Source: Acidimicrobiia bacterium (GTDB taxonomy: Bacteria; Actinomycetota; Acidimicrobiia; Spongiisociales; UBA5794). Taken from it: a DNA stretch of 64,000 bases. Made by a program: the position numbers and the translations under genes. The stretch is taken from assembly GCA_026985095.1 (NCBI GenBank), contig JALSQW010000021.1, forward strand, positions 1-64,000, in the 5' to 3' direction. This document shows positions 17,604 through 26,532 of the stretch, one piece after another. The notes under the pieces are model-generated. The model did not search any database and was not told where the DNA came from. It saw only the letters and a program-made list of their open reading frames with translations. The stretch's first letter is position 1. Every line of letters begins with the position of its first letter.

Positions 17604-18446
17604 TCAGTGCCCCTCGAACCGAGGCTCGCGCTTGTCCACGAACGCGGCCATCGCCTCGGCGAGGTCGTCGGAATGGAGGAACGCAGCGTTCCACAACGCC
17701 ACGTAGTCGAGATGGTCGGCGACGCCGGACCGGGTGGCCGCCGACAGCACCGCTTTCGTCCCTTGGACGGCCAGCGGCGAGTTGCGGGCGATCGCCTCGG
17801 CGGTCCGCAACGCCGCCTCGAGCACGGCCTCGGCATCGGGCTCGACGCGGGTGACCAGCCGCATCGCCAACGCCTCGGAAGCGCCGAAGTCCTTGCCGGT
17901 GTAGACGACCTCGGCGAGGCTCGACGGGTCGACGATCGCGGGGAGACGCTGCAGCGTCCCGACGTCGGCGACCATGCCGATCCGGGTCTCGCGTACCGAG
18001 AACGTGGTGTCGGCGGCCGCGTACCGGATGTCGCACGCGGTGATCAGATCGACCCCCGCACCGATGCAGTACCCGTGGACCGCGGCGACGACCGGCTTCG
18101 GGCAGTCGGCGAGCGCCGAGAAGGTCCGCTGCATCTTCTTGATCATGCGGTAGGTGGCACGACGGTGGGCGACGCCGCTGGGGGGCGCGGTCGCGTGGGG
18201 ATCCAAGTCGCCCGACGCCATCGATGGGGCGAAGGCGGTCAGATCGAGCCCCGACGTGAACGCCCGGCCCTTGCCGGCGACGACGAGGACCCGGACCGAG
18301 TCGTCCTCGGCGAGGGCATCGACGATCGATGGGAACTCGATCCAGAAGCCGGGTCCGAAGGCGTTGAGACGTTCCGGTCGGTCGAGCCAGACGATGGCGA
18401 CGTGGTCGCGCCGCTCGACGGTGACGACATCGGAGGAGGGGTTCAT
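17604..18446 (-). CDS. Enoyl-CoA hydratase/isomerase (crotonase) family
   Basis: IVWLDRPERLNAF, ALADCPKPVVAAVHGYCIGAGVDLITACDIRYA. Confidence 0.9.
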   Translation of the reverse strand: MNPSSDVVTVERRDHVAIVWLDRPERLNAFGPGFWIEFPSIVDALAEDDSVRVLVVAGKGRAFTSGLDLTAFAPSMASGDLDPHATAPPSGVAHRRATYRMIKKMQRTFSALADCPKPVVAAVHGYCIGAGVDLITACDIRYAAADTTFSVRETRIGMVADVGTLQRLPAIVDPSSLAEVVYTGKDFGASEALAMRLVTRVEPDAEAVLEAALRTAEAIARNSPLAVQGTKAVLSAATRSGVADHLDYVALWNAAFLHSDDLAEAMAAFVDKREPRFEGH

Positions 18447-19051
18447 GGGGTCGAGCGTAGCGGCGGTGCCCCGAAGCGGGCCAACGCTTCGTCGACGGCC
18501 GACGGGGTATCGATGCTGAACCATGAGCGACCGTCCTCGCCCCAGGTCCGCCACAGGTCGGCGGTGACCTCGGTGACCTCGACGGCATCGAGGACGGCCC
18601 GCACGGACGTCCGGCCGGTACCTTCGAGGAGCGCACGGGCGACGGGCAGGCACGCCGGCCGATACACGGCGCAGGTGACCTGGGGGTGGCCCTGGTCGAT
18701 CGGTACGGTCGCGTCGCCGGGCAGGTCGGCGAGGGCGCCGAGGGTCGCGGCCCGCACGTAGGGTTGATCGACGGCGACGAGGGCGACGCTGCGGCCACCG
18801 GCCCACGCCAGGGCCGCCTCCAGACCTGCCAGCGGGCCGCGACGGCCCGGCCTGAGGTCGGGGATCTCTGGGATCGGGTCGGGAGCTGGTCCGCCGACGA
18901 CGATCCGTTCGCCGACCCCGGCGAGTCCGTCGAGGACCCGTTCGAGCATGGTCATCCCGCCGATCGGTACCGAGGCCTTGTCCCGCCCCATGCGGCGGGA
19001 GGCACCGCCCGCGAGCACGGCGACGACGAGGTCGGGGTGGGGGGTTGCCAT
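18443..19051 (-). CDS. mobA: Molybdenum cofactor guanylyltransferase-like
   Basis: VVAVLAGGASRRMGRDKASVPIGG nucleotidyltransferase signature; 4-bp overlap with crotonase. Confidence 0.85.
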   Translation of the reverse strand: MATPHPDLVVAVLAGGASRRMGRDKASVPIGGMTMLERVLDGLAGVGERIVVGGPAPDPIPEIPDLRPGRRGPLAGLEAALAWAGGRSVALVAVDQPYVRAATLGALADLPGDATVPIDQGHPQVTCAVYRPACLPVARALLEGTGRTSVRAVLDAVEVTEVTADLWRTWGEDGRSWFSIDTPSAVDEALARFGAPPLRSTP

Positions 19052-19202
19052 GGCCGCGACGTTACCGGTTCCGGATGCCGGTCGTGTTCCACACCGACGC
19101 GTTCGGTGAGGCGGGACGGAGCCCCGGCTCGGGAACCGATCGCCGGCGTCGTGGCGTCCAACGCGCCACACGGGTCACCGTACCCGAATGGGAGGCAACA
19201 TC

Positions 19203-20156
19203 ATGGAACGGAAGGATCGACGACGTACCGCAGCCGCGTTGGTGGCCGGCATGCTCCTCCTCGGGGCGTGCAGTGGGTCGGGCTCGGAGTCCGTGACGAC
19301 CCTCGTCGGCGACGCGGCGAGCGTCGAGGGCGGCGCCGCCGCCGTCGACCGGGACACCGCGGGGACCGCGACGTCCGCCGACCGGTCGGCGGACGCAGGC
19401 GGCGAGGCGCCGGCGCGCTTCGAAGTCGAGGCGGCCCTGGCCCTGGATCAGCGCATCATCCGGGACGGCAGGATCGATCTGCGCATCGAACCGGGAGACT
19501 TCGCCGCGCGGGCGGCCGAGCTGCGGAGGATCGCCGAAGATCTCGGCGGGTACATCGCCGGAGCCGAGTCGCACATCGAGGAGGTCGACCAGGAGCGGTA
19601 CTCCGTGGGATGGTTCACGCTCCGCATCCCCGAGGATCGCTTCGAGGATGCCATGGCCAAGGTCGAGGGACTCGGAGAACGGCTCGACCTCACCCTGTCC
19701 AGCCAGGACGTGACCGAAGAGTACGTCGACCTGCAGAGCCGCCTCCGCTACTGGCGCAACCAGGAGGCGTTCTACTCGCGTCTCCTCGACGAGGCGACCA
19801 CGGTGCAGGATCTGGTGGCCGTCAACTCGCAGATGGAGCAGGTCCTGACCGCCATCGAGCAGATCGAAGGCCGTCTCCGGTACCTCGAGTCGAGGACCTC
19901 GTTCTCGACGTTGACGGTGGGGCTCACGGAGGTGCCGTCGGAGGCGCCCGTCGCTGCTCCGGAGCCGTCGGCGCCGACGATGCTGGGCGAAGCCGTCGAC
20001 ATGGCCGGGCAGGTCCTCCTCGGCACCATCGGTTTCCTCATCGTGGCGGCGGCGTTCCTGCTGCCGTTGGGGGCGGTGGCCCTCGTGGCGTATCTGATCT
20101 ACCGGCTCGTCGTCGCCGTGATGCGTCGCCGAACCAGCGTCACCGAGTCGGGCTGA
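19203..20156 (+). CDS. DUF4349-type lipoprotein
   Basis: Lipobox LLLGACSG; EYVDLQSRLRYWRNQEAFYSRLLDEA; C-terminal TM; SD GGGAGG. Confidence 0.82.
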   Translation: MERKDRRRTAAALVAGMLLLGACSGSGSESVTTLVGDAASVEGGAAAVDRDTAGTATSADRSADAGGEAPARFEVEAALALDQRIIRDGRIDLRIEPGDFAARAAELRRIAEDLGGYIAGAESHIEEVDQERYSVGWFTLRIPEDRFEDAMAKVEGLGERLDLTLSSQDVTEEYVDLQSRLRYWRNQEAFYSRLLDEATTVQDLVAVNSQMEQVLTAIEQIEGRLRYLESRTSFSTLTVGLTEVPSEAPVAAPEPSAPTMLGEAVDMAGQVLLGTIGFLIVAAAFLLPLGAVALVAYLIYRLVVAVMRRRTSVTESG

Positions 20157-20170
20157 GCGGCGTTCGGACA

Positions 20171-20207
20171 GACGGAGGGGAGCACCCGACGGGCGCTCCC
20201 CTCCGTC
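20171..20207 (+). terminator. Perfect 13-bp stem GACGGAGGGGAGC...GCTCCCCTCCGTC
   Basis: Inverted repeat right after the DUF4349 gene. Confidence 0.75.
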
Positions 20208-20284
20208 TCACGGTCGTCGATCCCCTCGGCGCGTAACGGGGACGCACCGCACGCAGGCGTCCCCGTCGACCGCGCTCGGGATCG

Positions 20285-20518
20285 TCACTCGCCGTCGATC
20301 AGGTCCTTGGCCTTGTCGGCGGCTGCATCGATCTTGTCGGTGTGGGCGCCACCGGTCTTCTCGTCGGCGATGTCGGCGGCCTTGTCGATCCCCTCGGCCA
20401 CCTTGTCCTCGTTGCCGTCGATCAGGTCCTTGGCCTTGTCGACGAGATCCTCACCGACGTCCTTGGCCTTCTCGACCAGATCCTCGGCCTTGTCCTTGAA
20501 ATCGTCGAGCATTCCCAT
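20285..20518 (-). CDS. MT0933-like antitoxin / small amphipathic helical repeat protein
   Basis: DEKTGGAHTDKIDAAADKAKDL; internal KAKDLIDG repeats. Confidence 0.65.
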   Translation of the reverse strand: MGMLDDFKDKAEDLVEKAKDVGEDLVDKAKDLIDGNEDKVAEGIDKAADIADEKTGGAHTDKIDAAADKAKDLIDGE

Positions 20519-20640
20519 GCGGGCTCCCTTCTCGCATCCGGTCTGACCCGACGAGTGTAGAGGCCTTCCCGGTGGTCCCTCGGCCCGGCGGTCCCGTCGC
20601 TAGCATCGGTGACGACGACCGGATCGGGGGGGAGACCCGC

Positions 20641-21435
20641 ATGAACGACAGACAGTTCCGCATCCTGGCGGTGCTCCTCGGCGTCATCGGCCTGCTACTC
20701 CTCGCCATCTTGGTGTGGCTCGCCCTCGGCGGCGACGAGGGCGGGACGGCGGTGGGAACGTCGACGACCGCCGCCGTGTCCTCCACCGATCCGGCCGACC
20801 CGTCCACGACAACGCTGCTCGTGACCTCGACGACGGCCACGCCGACGACAGCCACCTCGACGACGTCGAGCACGACGAGCACCTCGACGACGTCGACATC
20901 GACCACGACGACCACCGTCGCCCCGTTGGTCCTCGAAGCCGACGGCATCGGCGCGGTCGACTTCGGCGCCGACCCGGACACCGCCATCGCGTACGCCACC
21001 GCCGCCCTCGGCCCTCCCAAACGCGACTCTGGTTGGATCGACTCGTTCTCGGGTTACGGCACGTGCCCACCGCCGGTGGTGCGGGGAGTCGAATGGGGCG
21101 GCCCCGCCGACTGGTACGGGTTCGTGCTCCTGTTCACCCAGGCGGCGACCAGCTACCAGCCCGCGGGCGTGCCCCACCTGTTCGGCTACTACTACATCGA
21201 CGGGACGGACCCCGCCGGCCTCGGAACACCCGAGGCGATCTTCATCGGCTCGTCGATCGCGGACGCCCAGGCGGCGTACCCGGGGTTGCAGCTCTTCGAC
21301 GACGAGGTCTTCGGGACGACCTGGCGTGTCGACGACGACCCGTCGGACGATGCGATCCTCTACGGCTCGGCCAGCGGCACCGACCCGGCCGACATCATCG
21401 AGACCATCAACGGTGGGGTCACCTGCGGGGAATGA
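20641..21435 (+). CDS. Membrane-anchored protein with Thr/Ser-rich linker, unknown extracellular domain
   Basis: N-terminal TM then long TTSTTSTTT linker; SD GGGGGGAG. Confidence 0.75.
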   Translation: MNDRQFRILAVLLGVIGLLLLAILVWLALGGDEGGTAVGTSTTAAVSSTDPADPSTTTLLVTSTTATPTTATSTTSSTTSTSTTSTSTTTTTVAPLVLEADGIGAVDFGADPDTAIAYATAALGPPKRDSGWIDSFSGYGTCPPPVVRGVEWGGPADWYGFVLLFTQAATSYQPAGVPHLFGYYYIDGTDPAGLGTPEAIFIGSSIADAQAAYPGLQLFDDEVFGTTWRVDDDPSDDAILYGSASGTDPADIIETINGGVTCGE

Positions 21436-21456
21436 CTCCCGACGGCTCCCGGTTCG

Positions 21457-22473
21457 CTAGTGGAGTTCGATGCCCCGGTCCCCGGTGATGATCTCGCCGA
21501 TGATCGACGTGTCGTGCTCGTACATCTCGAAGGCCCGCATGAACCGCTCCACGTCGTCAGGCGAGGCGATCACGACGAAGCCGATCCCCATGTTGAAGGT
21601 GCGGAACATCTCGGCCCGGTCGATGCCCCCCAGGCGCTGGATGACCTGGAACACATGCGGCACCTCCCACAACGACGTGTCGATCCGGGCCCGCATCCCC
21701 GCCGGGAGGACCCGAACGAGATTGCCGGGAAGGCCGCCGCCGGTGATGTGCGCCAGCCCGTGGGCCTCGGCCCTCGCCAGCGCGTTGTTCACGGCAGGCG
21801 CGTACACGACCGACGGCTCGAGCAGCACCTCGGCGGCAGGGACGTCGGTATCGGGGAACGGCTCGTCGAGCGAGAGCTGATCGACGACCAGCGCCCGGAC
21901 CAACGAGAACCCGTTCGCTCGCAGGTTCGGGCTGTGCACGCCGATCACGACGTCGCCTTCGACGATCTTCGAGCCGTCGACCTCGTCGCCGTGCTCGACG
22001 ATCCCCAGGGCCGTCGCCGCGAGGTCGAACCGGTCCGGGTCGAGAACGCCGGGATGTTCCGCGGTCTCGCCACCCAGCAGAGCGATCTCGGACTCGTCGG
22101 CGGCTTCGGCGATCGATTCGATCAGCATCGACACTCGGTCGATGTCGAGCTGACCGACGGCGATGTAGTCCGTCATGGCGATCGGTTGCGCACCGGCAGA
22201 GGCGAGATCGTCGGCGACCATGGCCACCAGGTCGTACCCGAGTCCCTCCACCAGGCCGGTGACGCGAGCCAGCTCGGCCTTCGTACCGACGCCGTCGGTG
22301 GACATCATCAACACCGGGTTCGTGTAACCGGCGGGAACGCGGATCCCGGCCGCGAACCCGCCGAAGCCACCGATCACGTCCTCGGTCCAGGTGGCGGTCA
22401 CCCGCCAGCCGATCTCCTCGACGAGCTGCTCGGCGGCGTCGAGGCTCACGCCTGCGCTCTCGTAATCGGTCAT
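21457..22473 (-). CDS. purM: Phosphoribosylformylglycinamidine cyclo-ligase
   Basis: MMSTDGVGTKAELA, AMTDYIAVGQLD, LLGGETAEHPGVL, HITGGGLPGNL, FNMGIGFVV. Confidence 0.95.
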   Translation of the reverse strand: MTDYESAGVSLDAAEQLVEEIGWRVTATWTEDVIGGFGGFAAGIRVPAGYTNPVLMMSTDGVGTKAELARVTGLVEGLGYDLVAMVADDLASAGAQPIAMTDYIAVGQLDIDRVSMLIESIAEAADESEIALLGGETAEHPGVLDPDRFDLAATALGIVEHGDEVDGSKIVEGDVVIGVHSPNLRANGFSLVRALVVDQLSLDEPFPDTDVPAAEVLLEPSVVYAPAVNNALARAEAHGLAHITGGGLPGNLVRVLPAGMRARIDTSLWEVPHVFQVIQRLGGIDRAEMFRTFNMGIGFVVIASPDDVERFMRAFEMYEHDTSIIGEIITGDRGIELH

Positions 22474-23909
22474 GGCCGAACCTCCAGGGCGAACTTGGCG
22501 TCCGCCTCGGGAACCTCGGTCGGGTAGTCGCCCGACAGGCAGGCGGTACAGAAGCCGGCGTCGGGCACACCGGTCGCGTCGCGCAATGCCCCCAGCTCGA
22601 GGTACGCCAGGGAGTCGACGCCGAGGAAGTCCGCCACCTCCTGGATGGTCCGGTCGGCTGCCAGGAGCGTGGATCGGTCCCCGGTGTCCATGCCGTAGTG
22701 GCAGGGCCATCGGTACGGAGGCGACGAGATCCTGAGGTGCACCTCGAGGGCACCGGCGCCGCGGACCATCTGGACGAGCTGGCGGGTCGTCGAGCCGCGC
22801 ACGATCGAATCGTCGACGAGGACGACCCGGCGGCCGTCGAGCGCATCGGGCAGCGGGTTCAGCTTCATCCGGATGCCGCGGTCGCGCATCGACTGGGCAG
22901 GTTCGATGAAGGTTCGGCCGACGTACCGGTTCTTCACAAGACCATCGGAGTAGGGGATGCCGGTCACCTCGGCGTAGCCCTGGGCGGCTGGGATGCCCGA
23001 TTCGGGAACCGGGACCACGATGTCGGCCTGGGCGGGCGCCTGGGCGGCGAGCGCCCGACCCATGCGCCGACGCGCCCCGTGGACGGTCTCGCCGTACAAG
23101 GTGGAGTCAGGCCGGGCGAAGTAGACGAACTCGAACAGGCACAGCCGTGGGTCGCTCGGGGGGAAGGGCCGGGAGCTGTGGACGCCGTCGTCGTCGATGA
23201 CCAGCATCTCGCCGGGCTCGACGTCGCGGACGAACGCGGCGCCGATGATGTCGAGTGCCGCCGACTCCGATGCGAGGACCCAGCCGCCGTCGAAGGATCC
23301 CAGGCAGAGGGGGCGGAAACCGAGCGGATCACGCACCCCGACGAGCCGATCCTTGTCCATGACGGTGAGGGTGAAGGCGCCGCGGAGCCCCGGGAGCACC
23401 GCGGCGAGCGCATCGGGGAGGTCCTCGCCGGTGGTCGCCATCCGTTCGGCGATCGCCTGGGCCATCAGCTCCGAATCGGTGGTGGCGACGATCTGGCCGA
23501 CCTCGGAGGCGAGCTCGACGGTGTTCGTGAGGTTGCCGTTGTGGGCCAGGGCGATCGCGTTGCGACCCACCGATCGGTACACCGGTTGCGAGTTCTCCCA
23601 CCGGTTCGCCCCGGTCGTCGAGTAGCGAGTGTGGCCGATCGCGAGGTCGCCGCGGAGCCCGGCGAGGGTGGGTTCGTCGAACACCTGGGCCACCAGCCCG
23701 AGGTCCTTGTAGACGGTCAAGGTCTCGCCGTCGGCGACGGCGATCCCGGCGCTCTCCTGTCCGCGATGCTGGAGCGCGAAGAGCCCGAAGTAGGTCAGGC
23801 GGGCCGTGTCACGGCCGGGAGCGTAGACGCCGAAGACGCCGCAGGCCTCGCCTGGGCGCTCGTCGACGTCGGGACCGAGTCGAGGCTCGGCGATCGGGGT
23901 GTCCAGCAC
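22470..23909 (-). CDS. purF: Amidophosphoribosyltransferase
   Basis: ACGVFGVYAPG, LQHRGQESAGIAV, VVLVDDSIVRGSTTRQLV; GTG start with TACACT 7 nt upstream. Confidence 0.95.
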   Translation of the reverse strand: MLDTPIAEPRLGPDVDERPGEACGVFGVYAPGRDTARLTYFGLFALQHRGQESAGIAVADGETLTVYKDLGLVAQVFDEPTLAGLRGDLAIGHTRYSTTGANRWENSQPVYRSVGRNAIALAHNGNLTNTVELASEVGQIVATTDSELMAQAIAERMATTGEDLPDALAAVLPGLRGAFTLTVMDKDRLVGVRDPLGFRPLCLGSFDGGWVLASESAALDIIGAAFVRDVEPGEMLVIDDDGVHSSRPFPPSDPRLCLFEFVYFARPDSTLYGETVHGARRRMGRALAAQAPAQADIVVPVPESGIPAAQGYAEVTGIPYSDGLVKNRYVGRTFIEPAQSMRDRGIRMKLNPLPDALDGRRVVLVDDSIVRGSTTRQLVQMVRGAGALEVHLRISSPPYRWPCHYGMDTGDRSTLLAADRTIQEVADFLGVDSLAYLELGALRDATGVPDAGFCTACLSGDYPTEVPEADAKFALEVRP

Positions 23910-24009
23910 ACCGAGGAGTGTAGGGCGCTCGCAGGCGTCGACGAGGGCTCCGGTCGCGCCCCGCATCATCCGTGACATGATGGAGGTGACGAACCGGCAA
24001 GGAGAGGAC

Positions 24010-25632
24010 ATGGCACCGACACACGACGTGTTCAACCAACCCCCCATCCTCGAGGACTGGAACCTCTACACGTCCGATCAGGTGCTGCGAGACGCCGTCG
24101 GGCGGTACGGCGCCGACTGGGCCGAGCCGACCCTCGACGCCTTCGGCGAGCTCATCGGCTCGCGACGCGCGCTGGAGTGGGCGGAGCACGCGAACCGGTT
24201 CCCACCCGAGTTGCGTGTCTACGACCGGTACGGCCATCGCATCGACGAGGTGGACTACCACCCCGCCTATCACGAGCTGATGCGTGTCGCCGTCGAGTAC
24301 GGCCTCCATTCGCTGCCGGAGGAACCCGGGTTCTCGGCGGCGCACGCGGCCCGGGCCGCGCTGTTCTTCCTCGACGCACAGGTGGAGCTCGGCCATGGAT
24401 GCCCCATCTCGATGACCTACGCGGTGCTTCCCGTCCTTCGCCACGAACCCGATCTCGCCGACGAGTGGGGCCCGCAGATCCTGAGCCGGAGGTACGACCC
24501 GCGTTTCGTTCCGGCCGACGCCAAGGACGGGGTGATCGTGGGGATGACGCTGACCGAGAAGCAAGGCGGCTCGGATCTCAGGGCGAACACGACCACCGCC
24601 GAGCCGATCGGCGACGGTCGGTACCGGGTGACCGGGCACAAGTGGTTCTGCTCGGCCCCGATGTCCGACGCCTTCGTCATCACCGCCCAGGCCCCCGACG
24701 GCCTGACGGCCTTCTGGCTTCCCCGGTGGGTCGAGGGACGACGCAACGGCTTCCACATCCAACGCCTCAAGGACAAGATGGGGAACCGGTCGAACGCCTC
24801 GTCCGAGATCGAGCTGGACGGCGCCACGGTCCGGCGTATCGGCGACGAAGGCCGGGCCGTCCCGACCATCGCCGAGATGCTGCATCGCACCAGGTTCGAC
24901 TGCGTGGTCGGCTCCGCGGCCCTGATGCGCCGGGCGGTGAGCGAAGCTGCCCACCACACCCGGCACCGTTCGGCCTTCGGCAAGCCGTTGATCGAGCAGC
25001 CGCTCATGGCCAACGTCCTGGCCGATCTCGTCGTCGAGTCCGAGGCGACCCTCGAGCTGGCCATGCGGCTGGCCTCGTCGTTCGACGGCGCCGGTGCTCC
25101 GGCCGAAGATGCCTTCCGGCGTATCGCCCTGTCGGTCGCCAAGTACTGGGCGACCAAACGAGCGCCGATGGTCGTGGGCGAAGCCCTCGAATCCCTCGGC
25201 GGGATCGGGTACGTCGAGGAGCTGCCGATGGCGAGGATGTACCGGGAGGCTCCCCTGTACGGCATCTGGGAGGGAAGCGGCAACGTGATCTGCCTCGACG
25301 TCCTGCGGGCGCTCGACCGGGAACCCGAGACCGCCGAAGCCTTCGTGGCCGAGTTGGAGAAGGCCCGAGGTGCCGATCGGAGACTGGACGCGGCGATCGA
25401 CGACGTCGCCGCAACGCTCGCCGCGCCGCGGCGGCCCGACGACGCACGCCGTCTCGTGGAACGGATGGCCGTGACGCTCGAGGCATCGTTGCTGGCTCGT
25501 CACGGCGCGGCCGAGGTGTCCGACGCGTTCATCGCCACCCGGGTCGCCGGCGATCATGGAGCCGCGTTCGGGACGTTGCCTCCTTCGGCGCCGGCCGCCC
25601 GCATCGTCGACCGGGCGCCGGGTCCTCGGTGA
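24010..25632 (+). CDS. aidB: AidB-like acyl-CoA dehydrogenase
   Basis: MTLTEKQGGSDLRANTT, GHKWFCSAPMSDAF, KDKMGNRSNASSEIELDGA, EGSGNVICLDVLRAL. Confidence 0.88.
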   Translation: MAPTHDVFNQPPILEDWNLYTSDQVLRDAVGRYGADWAEPTLDAFGELIGSRRALEWAEHANRFPPELRVYDRYGHRIDEVDYHPAYHELMRVAVEYGLHSLPEEPGFSAAHAARAALFFLDAQVELGHGCPISMTYAVLPVLRHEPDLADEWGPQILSRRYDPRFVPADAKDGVIVGMTLTEKQGGSDLRANTTTAEPIGDGRYRVTGHKWFCSAPMSDAFVITAQAPDGLTAFWLPRWVEGRRNGFHIQRLKDKMGNRSNASSEIELDGATVRRIGDEGRAVPTIAEMLHRTRFDCVVGSAALMRRAVSEAAHHTRHRSAFGKPLIEQPLMANVLADLVVESEATLELAMRLASSFDGAGAPAEDAFRRIALSVAKYWATKRAPMVVGEALESLGGIGYVEELPMARMYREAPLYGIWEGSGNVICLDVLRALDREPETAEAFVAELEKARGADRRLDAAIDDVAATLAAPRRPDDARRLVERMAVTLEASLLARHGAAEVSDAFIATRVAGDHGAAFGTLPPSAPAARIVDRAPGPR

Positions 25633-25654
25633 GCGCGGGCCCGCGGCGGCCAGG

Positions 25655-26494
25655 TCAGATGACGAGCACGACCGCCACCGCCACGATCGCGACGACGGCC
25701 GCCACGGCGGTGCGGATCGCCACGGCGTGGCGGCTCCCCACCGCGAAGCGGGACCACAACGCGGCGATGAGCATCCCGCCGAGGAAGCCGCCCGCGTGGG
25801 CGCGCCAGTCGATTTTCGGGATCAGCAGCGGCAACGCCGCATTGATGGCCAGCAGGATGAACAGCTCCCGGAACATGCGGCGTCCCCCGGCGGTGTTGCG
25901 CATCTTCCACGCCACGAACATCCACGCTCCGAGTAGACCGAAGATCGCACCGGAGGCGCCGATCGAGATCTGCCGGGGGGCGCCGAACGCGTAGGAGGCC
26001 GCGCCGCCCGCTCCGGCGGCGGCCACGTAGAAGGCGGCGAAGGCCGGACTGCCGACCTGCTGCTCGAGGCGAGGACCGAACAGGTACAGGGCGTACATGT
26101 TGAACCCGATGTGGGTGATGCCCGCGTGGAGCAGCGCCGCGGTGAAGATCCGCCACCACTCCCCGGCGGCGACCAGGGAGTTCGCCATCTTCAGATCCTG
26201 GAACAGCCGGTCGCCGACCGCGGGGGCGACGAACCCGAGGATCCAGATGGCGGCCGTCACCGCGATGATCGTGAAGGACACGGGAGCCGTCTGGAACGTG
26301 GGTCGACCGGTGATCTGCCGGGCCCTGACGACGCGTTGGGTTCCGCCCGCCTTGGCGCACTCCGGGCAGATCTGGCCGACTGGAGCGTCGATGGAGTCCT
26401 CGACGCAGATCGGCCGGCCGCATCGCGAACACGACAGGCCCGTCACCCGGTCGGGATGGCGGTAGCAGGTCGGTGGCATGGACGGGTCGGTCAT
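25655..26494 (-). CDS. Rhomboid family intramembrane protease with N-terminal zinc-ribbon/B-box-like segment
   Basis: CYRHPDRVTGLSCSRCGRPIC; HIGFNMYALYLFG; IGASGAIFGLLGAW. Confidence 0.9.
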   Translation of the reverse strand: MTDPSMPPTCYRHPDRVTGLSCSRCGRPICVEDSIDAPVGQICPECAKAGGTQRVVRARQITGRPTFQTAPVSFTIIAVTAAIWILGFVAPAVGDRLFQDLKMANSLVAAGEWWRIFTAALLHAGITHIGFNMYALYLFGPRLEQQVGSPAFAAFYVAAAGAGGAASYAFGAPRQISIGASGAIFGLLGAWMFVAWKMRNTAGGRRMFRELFILLAINAALPLLIPKIDWRAHAGGFLGGMLIAALWSRFAVGSRHAVAIRTAVAAVVAIVAVAVVLVI

Positions 26495-26532
26495 GTCGGG
26501 TGCAACCTACCGACCGGGTCCCCGTAGTCCCG

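Noticed and set aside
21457-22473. AIR synthase-like gene as selD (which would support the selenoprotein)
   Set aside because: The motifs and its overlap with purF identify purM; it lacks the SelD N-terminal Cys/Sec motif.
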